NCBI GenBank assembly: GCA_000435975.1
Contig: FR884125.1
Coordinates: forward strand, 1-8,068
Length of the DNA: 8,068 bases
Source of the DNA: Oscillibacter sp. CAG:241
GTDB lineage: Bacteria > Bacillota > Clostridia > Oscillospirales > Oscillospiraceae
Direction of reading: 5' to 3'
Of this stretch, positions 1-5,215 are shown piece by piece; the stretch's first letter is position 1; each line of letters starts with the position of its first letter. Under the pieces are notes generated by a model. That model saw only the letters and a program-made list of their open reading frames with translations, was not told the DNA's origin and did not search any database. The translations under genes were made by a program, and so were the position numbers.

Positions 1-2727
1 GGTCTCGCCGCAGGTGCGGCAGACCTCGTCCCCGGTATAGCCGTCCTCCGTGCAGGTAGCCGCCCTGGCGTTCTTCAGTGCCGTGTCATGGCCCGCGGCG
101 GGGATAGACTCCGTCTTGGTGTCCGTATAGGTCCGGCCCTCCAGCGTCACTGTGGCGGTATATGTCCGAACGCCGTCGGTGACACAGCCTGGAGCGGTGG
201 TAACTTCGCTGGCAACATCGGCCGTCAGCGTCTCCACATGACCGGCATCCCTGGAGCAGGCAAAGACAGCCTGGGCAGCGAAGCCGGTCCACTGCCACCG
301 GGGCTGACCCCAATCGTGGCCCAGAGCCGTTCCGACAGCGGTAAACACCTGGTTATCGTCGGTGCTGACCAGACCGCAGACGCAGCTGAGATAATATACT
401 GCGTCATGGGTGCAGTCGGCGGGAGTCTTCAGGGCCTGAGGCAGGATCATCTGCTGGTCGAACACATGAACGTGCTGCTTGGCCCAGTGGGCGGTGTAGC
501 TGCGGTCACCGGTGCTGCCGGCAGGGATGACCACGGTCAGGTTATCCGCCCCCGTCAGGCCCGTGCCGCTCCAGCCGGTGAAGTCATAGCCCTCCCGGGT
601 GGGATTCACCAGGGTGATGGCAGCGGACTCCACGCTGTACCCGGTGGGATTGCCGTCGGCCGTTCCGCCATCCAGGTCATAGGTGATGGTGTACGGGATC
701 AGCTGCCATGCGGCGGTAAGGGTAGCGCTGGCCACCGCATCGCTCTGGACCAGGCCGCTGTAGGTGTCGTTGTCTGCCACCGGCCTGCTGCCGTACATCC
801 AGTTCAGAAAGGTATAGCCGGGCCGGGTGGGGTCGGACACGCCTGCCAGAACATAGTCGTTCCAGCCCAGGCTTCTGCTCTGAGGCGTGCTGCCGTCGCC
901 CGGGTCATAATACACGGTGAAGGTCTTGGCCGTAAACACCGCCTTCACGGTGACGGCTCCGGCGGGCATAAGAAATCGGTTGTCGGTGATGGTCACATCG
1001 CCTTTGACCACCTCCCAGTGATCGAAGGCGTATCCCGGTGCGGGGACGGCGGTGAGGGTGATCTCGGTGCCCGCCACCGCAGTTTCGGGGGACGCAGACG
1101 CCGTGCCGCCGCCTTCGGTCTCTACCGTAACGTCATAGGTCACCAGGGGTGCGTCGCTGACCAGGTACAGCCTCTGGTCATCCTTATACTCCACGTAGGC
1201 ATTGGCGTCATCCGCGAAAAAGTAATTCGCGTAGTCTTTTTTGTAACTATTAGAAAATGCCACGGGGTATCTGATATTCGCGGTGGTAACGCCGATGGAC
1301 GCGCCTTTGGACATGTCGATCTCGATGGTCAGCGTCTTGCCGGAGGGCAGATACACATTGTTGGCCTTGCCGGAAACCGTGTTGTTCTGCACGAGAGGCT
1401 TGTTTCCGACCCTCAGCTGGCCGCTGTTGCTGGGGTTGATATAAATGCCGCCGCCATTGCCGCTGGCTTTGTTATTCTCGATCTTACCGCCATAGAGTTG
1501 GCAGACCGAGCCGGTGCGGTAAATATATACGCCGCCGCCGTTGCCGGTGGCCGTATTGCCGGAGATCTCGCCGCCTTGCATAATCAGCCATGACGGCTCC
1601 TGATTCAGATAGATGGCGCCGCCGTCGCCGCTGGTGTTTCCGGTGATCTTGCCGTCATAGAGGAAGAACTGACAGTCCTTGTCAAACACATGAACCGCGC
1701 CGCCCTCTGAATTGGCCCTGTTGTCGGAGATCTCGCCGCCCCGCATGTAGAACATTGTCGACTGATTAGAATCTTGGCGCAGGCAGATGGCGCCGCCCCA
1801 GCGGCTGGCGGTATTGCTGTTGATCTTCGCGCTGCCGGAAATGTTGATCTCGCCCCAGCCCATCAGAATGGCGCCGCCGTCCAGACTGGAGGAGTTGCCG
1901 GTGATCTGCGCGCTGCCGGAAATGTTGATCTTCCCGTTGCCGCGCATATAGATGGCGCCGCCGCCGGCATCGTTGCTGTTCATGGTCGCTGTATTGCCGG
2001 AGATGGTGCCGCCGGTCATATTGATGGTCCCGCCGGTGGTGGAGAAGAAGGCGCCGCCGTTCTTGGCGGTGTTATTCTTGATGGTGCCGCCGTACATATT
2101 GAAAGTGCCGCCGGTGGTGTTCGGCATGTTTGCATTGAATTTCCGGAAAATGGCACCGCCGTAGTTCTTGCCGTTGTTGCCGGAGATTTCGCCGCCGTAC
2201 ATATTGAATATGCACTGCTGGTCATCCAGAGCGATGGCTCCGCCGCCGCCTTTGCCGGTGACTTTGCCGCCGGTGAGCTTGCCGCCGAACATATCCAGCG
2301 TGCTGGTATAAAGGTAAATGCAGGCACCGCCCCAGACACTCTGCGTCGCACCCTTGAAGGTGCCGCCGCCCCGACAGTCACAGAGGACAAGCCGGCCGCC
2401 GTTTTTGACCTGAATCTTGGCTGTGCCGTTGCTGGCAAGGGTCTTGCCGTTCAGGCACAGATATAGTGTTTTGCCATCCACCGTCAGATGGCCGCTGAGG
2501 GTGGCGTTCCCCGTCAGATAGACATAGGCGGCTCCGTTGGCATAGGTAATGCCGGAGGTGCCGTTCCACGGCTGATAGGTCACGTCCGTGTGGCCGGTAT
2601 GATCGCCGGCGGTGACGTCTCCGCCGCAGATGCAGTGGCTGTGGCCGCCGTCGGCCAGGGCCGGAAGCGGCAGCAGCGTCAGCACCGCCACCAGGCAGAG
2701 CAGAAGGCTGAGCAGTCGTTTCTTCAT
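1..2727 (-). CDS. Large secreted surface protein with beta-helix, InlB-type repeats and Cys/His modules (3' end outside window)
   Basis: The frame is open for 909 codons from ATG at 2727 to the window edge, so the C-terminus and any wall anchor (LPXTG or SLH) are missing. An AAAGGAGA ribosome site (2735-2742) lies 7 bases before the ATG. Residues 1-25 form a signal peptide: MKKR, a Leu/Val-rich core, then ALA before Asp26. A short His/Cys motif (HSHCICGG) follows. Residues about 160-430 carry about ten GG[AG][AIV] coils with NMYGGxI and NNTA/GNTA turns, typical of right-handed parallel beta-helices. Next come a divergent InlB-type repeat (about 529-600), two Listeria-Bacteroides (Flg_new) repeats (about 600-672 and 675-750, with TRPGYTFLNW and TREGYDFTGW), and from about 750 Cys/His-rich modules with GHDW and ATCTEDGY...CRTCG. 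Adhesion or glycan binding is inferred from architecture. No catalytic motif was recognised. It may be read through from the upstream TetR gene. Confidence 0.9.
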   Translation of the reverse strand, partial: MKKRLLSLLLCLVAVLTLLPLPALADGGHSHCICGGDVTAGDHTGHTDVTYQPWNGTSGITYANGAAYVYLTGNATLSGHLTVDGKTLYLCLNGKTLASNGTAKIQVKNGGRLVLCDCRGGGTFKGATQSVWGGACIYLYTSTLDMFGGKLTGGKVTGKGGGGAIALDDQQCIFNMYGGEISGNNGKNYGGAIFRKFNANMPNTTGGTFNMYGGTIKNNTAKNGGAFFSTTGGTINMTGGTISGNTATMNSNDAGGGAIYMRGNGKINISGSAQITGNSSSLDGGAILMGWGEINISGSAKINSNTASRWGGAICLRQDSNQSTMFYMRGGEISDNRANSEGGAVHVFDKDCQFFLYDGKITGNTSGDGGAIYLNQEPSWLIMQGGEISGNTATGNGGGVYIYRTGSVCQLYGGKIENNKASGNGGGIYINPSNSGQLRVGNKPLVQNNTVSGKANNVYLPSGKTLTIEIDMSKGASIGVTTANIRYPVAFSNSYKKDYANYFFADDANAYVEYKDDQRLYLVSDAPLVTYDVTVETEGGGTASASPETAVAGTEITLTAVPAPGYAFDHWEVVKGDVTITDNRFLMPAGAVTVKAVFTAKTFTVYYDPGDGSTPQSRSLGWNDYVLAGVSDPTRPGYTFLNWMYGSRPVADNDTYSGLVQSDAVASATLTAAWQLIPYTITYDLDGGTADGNPTGYSVESAAITLVNPTREGYDFTGWSGTGLTGADNLTVVIPAGSTGDRSYTAHWAKQHVHVFDQQMILPQALKTPADCTHDAVYYLSCVCGLVSTDDNQVFTAVGTALGHDWGQPRWQWTGFAAQAVFACSRDAGHVETLTADVASEVTTAPGCVTDGVRTYTATVTLEGRTYTDTKTESIPAAGHDTALKNARAATCTEDGYTGDEVCRTCGET
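1440..2250 (-). repeat. Coding repeat: about ten beta-helix coils
   Basis: Within the surface protein the motif GG[AG][AIV] recurs roughly every 80-104 bases (about 26-35 residues), with GGC/GGT-rich codons near 2240, 2155, 2051, 1953, 1869, 1789, 1695, 1613, 1533 and 1449. Each unit has the form GG-x-I-S/K-x-N-x-A/S, then a variable loop, then GG-AIY. The units are degenerate at DNA level, so this is an old structural repeat rather than a recent tandem duplication. It is the pattern of polymorphic-membrane-protein-like and pectate-lyase-like solenoids. Confidence 0.8.
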
Positions 2728-2747
2728 TGAATTGTCTCCTTTCCTTT

Positions 2748-2815
2748 TGTCCTCATTTGTCCTCACGTTGTCCTCACGTTGTCCCGGCTTGTCCCGGGCT
2801 GTCCCCGCCCTGTCC
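2748..2815. repeat. Seven TGTCC direct repeats at helical pitch
   Basis: On the plus strand TGTCC begins at 2748, 2758, 2769, 2780, 2790, 2800 and 2811, giving steps of 10, 11, 11, 10, 10 and 11 bases. Two neighbouring units are the identical 11-mer TTGTCCTCACG. Read along the genes (minus strand) these are GGACA units. They cover the last codons of the TetR gene, its stop (TGA at 2774-2776) and the gap up to just before the ribosome site of the surface-protein gene. The spacing places every copy on one face of the helix. A protein-binding array, GGA-rich mRNA sites or simple slippage repeats are all possible. Confidence 0.75.
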
Positions 2816-3544
2816 CGGTGCGGTATCCGGCAGGGAGAACTCAAAATGCATGGCCAGAGTCCGGAACAGCTCCCCCATGACCCGCTCGGCAATGGCGCGG
2901 ATGTTCAGCCCCTCGATGAACCGGATGGCTCCCTCCACCTCCGCCTCCGGGACCCGGTACGCCCGCAGGCTCATGGTCAAAAACATCCGCAGCTTTTTCT
3001 CCAGGGTCAGCTCCCCGTCACAGGGGTGGGCCATATAGCTGCGCATGATGCCCGCCGAGCCGATCTCCATGGCATAGAAATCCCGGGCCGTCAGCTCCGG
3101 CTGATAGGGCCCGAAGATCTGGTACAGCTCCTTGGCCGTCTCCCGAAAGATATAGTCCGAGGCCTCCTTCTGGGTATATGCCTCGATATAGATCTCCCGC
3201 AGGTTCTCATTGAGCTCCGTCAGGGTCATCTGGATGGCGGTCTCCACAGCGTAGACATACACCGGCGGCAGCTGGGCTCCCGCCGTGGTGCGGGCCATGG
3301 CGAACTGGTTGGAAAACATGAACTCCACCAGCTCCGTCAGGACCCCGTCCTTGGCCCGGAAAATGTTCTGGAAAATGCTGTTGGATACCGACGCCTTATG
3401 AACGATTTCGGAAACGGTGGTTTTCTTGTACCCCTGTTCCAGAAACAGCTTCACGCACACGGTGAGGATCCGCTTTTTAGCGGGCAGGCTGGCACTGGTA
3501 ATGGTCGTGGGGATCACATCCTTTCTATGCATTATGGCATGCAT
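2774..3544 (-). CDS. TetR/AcrR-family transcriptional regulator
   Basis: This is a 256-residue one-component repressor as drawn from the ATG at 3544. Residues about 23-70 are the TetR DNA-binding domain: KKRILTVCVKLFLEQGYKKTTVSEIVHKA, then the recognition helix region VSNSIFQNIF and the AKDGVL that usually begins helix 4. The remainder is a helical ligand/dimer domain of unknown ligand. The start is uncertain: ATGs at 3544 and 3532 both lie in a palindrome at the predicted transcript start and lack a ribosome site, while AAAGGA (3519-3524) has only GTG (3515-3517) or non-standard codons after it. The last residues (PDTAPGQGGDSPGQAGTT) look like a low-complexity tail made by the GGACA repeats. 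It is divergent from the serpin gene and 46 bases upstream of the surface-protein gene, so it probably represses itself and may control one or both. Confidence 0.88.
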   Translation of the reverse strand: MHAIMHRKDVIPTTITSASLPAKKRILTVCVKLFLEQGYKKTTVSEIVHKASVSNSIFQNIFRAKDGVLTELVEFMFSNQFAMARTTAGAQLPPVYVYAVETAIQMTLTELNENLREIYIEAYTQKEASDYIFRETAKELYQIFGPYQPELTARDFYAMEIGSAGIMRSYMAHPCDGELTLEKKLRMFLTMSLRAYRVPEAEVEGAIRFIEGLNIRAIAERVMGELFRTLAMHFEFSLPDTAPGQGGDSPGQAGTT

Positions 3545-3552
3545 GCCATAAT
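3531..3552. promoter_or_regulatory. Perfect 22-bp palindrome, probable TetR operator
   Basis: The half-site ATTATGGCATG is followed directly by its exact complement, giving 11+11 bp with no spacer. It overlaps the last two bases of the regulator's -10 box, the predicted start of transcription (about 3544) and both candidate ATG codons (3544 and 3532). TetR dimers commonly bind such palindromes in the space between divergent genes, so self-repression is the simplest reading. Binding has not been shown, and control of the serpin from this site is only inferred. Confidence 0.75.
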
Positions 3553-3579
3553 TGTATCAGATGTTTCCGGAAAAGGCAA
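3551..3579 (-). promoter_or_regulatory. Promoter of the TetR gene (extended -10)
   Basis: On the minus strand TTGCCT (3574-3579) is followed by exactly 17 bases and then TACAAT (3551-3556), which is preceded by TG one base upstream (TGATACAAT). This fits a housekeeping sigma factor promoter with an extended -10. Transcription would begin near 3544, inside the palindrome, leaving almost no leader before the first ATG. Confidence 0.65.
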
Positions 3580-3596
3580 TAGGGGGGGCAGAAAAA

Positions 3597-3602
3597 TATA
3601 CA
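3597..3602 (+). promoter_or_regulatory. Possible -10 box of the serpin gene
   Basis: TATACA lies in the A/T-rich stretch before the serpin gene, but no good -35 box sits at the expected distance (the 17-base position reads AAGGCA). If used, transcription would start near 3609-3611, right at the base of the GC-rich hairpin. An activator or another promoter nearer the palindrome (CATAAT at 3547-3552) cannot be excluded. Confidence 0.3.
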
Positions 3603-3610
3603 TTCCTATT

Positions 3611-3641
3611 GCGGCCGGCGGGAACCTTCTCCGCCGGCCGC
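3611..3641 (+). promoter_or_regulatory. GC-rich stem-loop in the serpin leader
   Basis: GCGGCCGGCGG (3611-3621) pairs perfectly with CCGCCGGCCGC (3631-3641) around a 9-base loop. No T run follows on either strand, so it is not a classical intrinsic terminator. It lies about 50 bases before the serpin start and does not cover the ribosome site (AAAAGGAGG at 3677-3685). A second small hairpin, GGGGC-GACG-GCCCC (3661-3674), lies just before that site. A 5' mRNA-stabilising structure or a regulatory leader is plausible. Confidence 0.6.
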
Positions 3642-3693
3642 CGTCTAAAGAAGTAAAAAGGGGGCGACGGCCCCGGAAAAGGAGGAACAACGC

Positions 3694-5100
3694 ATGAAAA
3701 AGCTATTGCGCATGATCTGCCTGACCCTGGCCCTGTGTATGCTGGCCGGGTGCGGCGCAGGAGGGGCGCAGCCCACGCCCTCCGGGGCTTTTCGCCAGAC
3801 CGGCGAGGCGGTAGAGCCTGCCACAGCTCAGGAGCTGGCGGCCTGCCAGCTGGCGGCGGCAGACTATCCCGACTATCCCCAGCGGCCCGGCATGGAGGAC
3901 TACACCGACAGCCAAGGGAACATGGACATGGACGCATATGACGCGGCCATGAGCGCCTATCAAGGAATCCTGGCCAAGCTGGGGAAGCTGTCCGCCAAGC
4001 CGGATATCCCGGCGGTGCGGGACTTTGCCGCCGATACATCCCTGCGGCTGCTGGCCGGAGAGACGGAGAACGCCGTGTATTCGCCGGTGAGCCTGTATCT
4101 GACCCTGGCCATGCTGGCGGACCTGAGCGGCGGCGACACGTCCCGGCAGGTGCGGCAGCTGCTGAACCTCCAGGACCCGGAGGCCCTGCGCCAGCAGGTG
4201 CAGCAGCTGTGGATGGCCCTGTACTGCGACAACGGCATCACCACCTGCCGTCTGGCGGGGTCGGCATGGGTGGCCCAGGGCAGCACCGTCCACCAGGCGG
4301 CGCTGGACAGCCTGGCAGGAGTCCACCGGTGCGGCGTGTATCAGGCAGCCATGGGCACCCAGGAGGCAAACCGGGCCATTGCTGCCTGGCTGGACCAGCA
4401 GACCGGCGGTCTGCTCCAGGGAGATACCGGCTCCATCCGGACCAGTCCCATGGAGCTGCTGCGGCTGTACAGCACCGTGTACTTCAAGGACGGCTGGCTC
4501 CAGGAGTTCGCAAAGGAGGATACGTATCCCCAGAAGTTCCGCCCGGCCTCCGGCAGCGCGGTGACGGCGGACTTCATGCACCGGGAGGATGATGCGGCCC
4601 GATATCTCCGGGGCCGGGGATATCAGGCGGCGTCCCTGCCCTTGCAGGGAAATATGCAGATGATCGTGGCCCTGCCGGATCAGGGCCGCAGCACGGCGGA
4701 CCTGCTGAGCCGCCAGGGTCTGCTGGAGGAGCTGACAAGCATGGAGGACCGGCATTGCGTCCGGTGGTCCGTGCCCAAGTTCGACGTACACAGCTCCATG
4801 GACCTGGCAGAGCTGCTGCAGGACATGGGCGTTACCGACGCCTTTGACAAGAGCAAGGCCGACTTCTCTCCCCTCAGTGATGAGGCGGCGGTGCTGGCCG
4901 GGATCATGCAGGCCGCCCGGGTGAAGGTGGACGAGGACGGCGTGGAGGGCGCCGCCTACACCGAGGCCATCGTGGATCTGAAATGCGCGGCGGCTCCCGG
5001 CGCAAAGCCGGTGGAGATGTGCCTGGACCGTCCCTTCGTGTTCGTGGTGGCCACCTCCGACGGCATTCCCCTGTTCGTGGGTACGGTGCAGTCGGTGTAA
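3694..5100 (+). CDS. Lipid-anchored serpin (serine/cysteine protease inhibitor)
   Basis: This 468-residue protein starts with a lipoprotein signal (MKKLLRMICL..., lipobox LAGC, Cys20), so it should sit on the outer face of the membrane. After a Pro/Ala-rich linker, residues about 108-468 are a serpin fold: YSPVSLYLTLAML (129-141), AWLDQQTGGLLQG (231-243), LYSTVYFKDGWLQEF (258-272), MIVALP (323-328), SVPKFDV (359-365) and the C-terminal signature DRPFVFVVATSDGIPLFVG (445-463). The hinge is EDGVEGAAYT (414-423). Counting as in alpha-1-antitrypsin puts Lys430 at P1 and Cys431 at P1', which predicts trypsin-like targets. Val at P14, Gly at P12 and Tyr at P9 depart from the usual small-residue hinge. 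Serpins trap proteases by inserting the cut loop. A role against host or neighbour proteases is inferred. The start is fixed by AAAAGGAGG 8 bases upstream. The gene is divergent from the TetR gene. Confidence 0.93.
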   Translation: MKKLLRMICLTLALCMLAGCGAGGAQPTPSGAFRQTGEAVEPATAQELAACQLAAADYPDYPQRPGMEDYTDSQGNMDMDAYDAAMSAYQGILAKLGKLSAKPDIPAVRDFAADTSLRLLAGETENAVYSPVSLYLTLAMLADLSGGDTSRQVRQLLNLQDPEALRQQVQQLWMALYCDNGITTCRLAGSAWVAQGSTVHQAALDSLAGVHRCGVYQAAMGTQEANRAIAAWLDQQTGGLLQGDTGSIRTSPMELLRLYSTVYFKDGWLQEFAKEDTYPQKFRPASGSAVTADFMHREDDAARYLRGRGYQAASLPLQGNMQMIVALPDQGRSTADLLSRQGLLEELTSMEDRHCVRWSVPKFDVHSSMDLAELLQDMGVTDAFDKSKADFSPLSDEAAVLAGIMQAARVKVDEDGVEGAAYTEAIVDLKCAAAPGAKPVEMCLDRPFVFVVATSDGIPLFVGTVQSV

Positions 5101-5112
5101 ACGGTGTAATCA

Positions 5113-5137
5113 AAACCTCCGGCTAAGCCGGAGGTTT
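5113..5137 (+). terminator. Terminator-like hairpin after the serpin gene
   Basis: AAACCTCCGGC pairs perfectly with GCCGGAGGTTT around a TAA loop, 12 bases after the serpin stop. On the plus strand the stem ends in TTT followed by GCA, so the U tract is short, although a T5 run comes about 18 bases later (5156-5160). On the minus strand TTTTGATT follows. It is probably a terminator for the serpin transcript and possibly works in both directions. Confidence 0.65.
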
Positions 5138-5168
5138 GCAGCCTGTCAAAAATCCTTTTTACAAGCGG

Positions 5169-5204
5169 AAGAGTTCCTGATTTCATCAGAAATCAGGAAC
5201 TCTT
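5169..5204. terminator. Strong bidirectional terminator between serpin and argS
   Basis: AAGAGTTCCTGATTTC (5169-5184) pairs perfectly with 5189-5204 around an ATCA loop, a 16-bp stem followed by TTCCC, so a TTTT run (5203-5206) closes it on the plus strand. It begins 11 bases after the argS stop on the minus strand, where CTCTTCC follows the stem. It most likely stops argS transcription and any serpin readthrough. Confidence 0.75.
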
Positions 5205-5215
5205 TTCCCGTTGTA

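Noticed and set aside
88..1593. Long open frame on the plus strand opposite the surface-protein gene
   Set aside because: It mirrors GC-rich third-position bias of the minus-strand gene, has no ribosome site and encodes a low-complexity Gly/Ala/His-rich product.
1440..2300. Possible CRISPR or satellite array from recurring GCCGCC blocks
   Set aside because: Unit lengths vary (about 80-104 bases), the units are degenerate, and they translate into beta-helix coils, so this is a coding repeat.
1774..2466. Open frame on the plus strand with repeated AAG/HIDGAA-like units
   Set aside because: Its apparent repeats are the reverse reading of the beta-helix coils. The minus-strand frame has a signal peptide and recognised domains.
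3611..3641. Intrinsic terminator for a transcript crossing the control region
   Set aside because: No T run follows on either strand, and both flanking genes point away from it.
2612..3697. Plus-strand open frame across the TetR gene and the control region
   Set aside because: It runs antisense to a clear TetR domain and through the promoter, palindrome and leader hairpin. No family resemblance was seen.
3703..4791. Minus-strand open frame within the serpin gene
   Set aside because: Shadow of the serpin frame. The plus-strand product has the lipobox and full serpin motifs.
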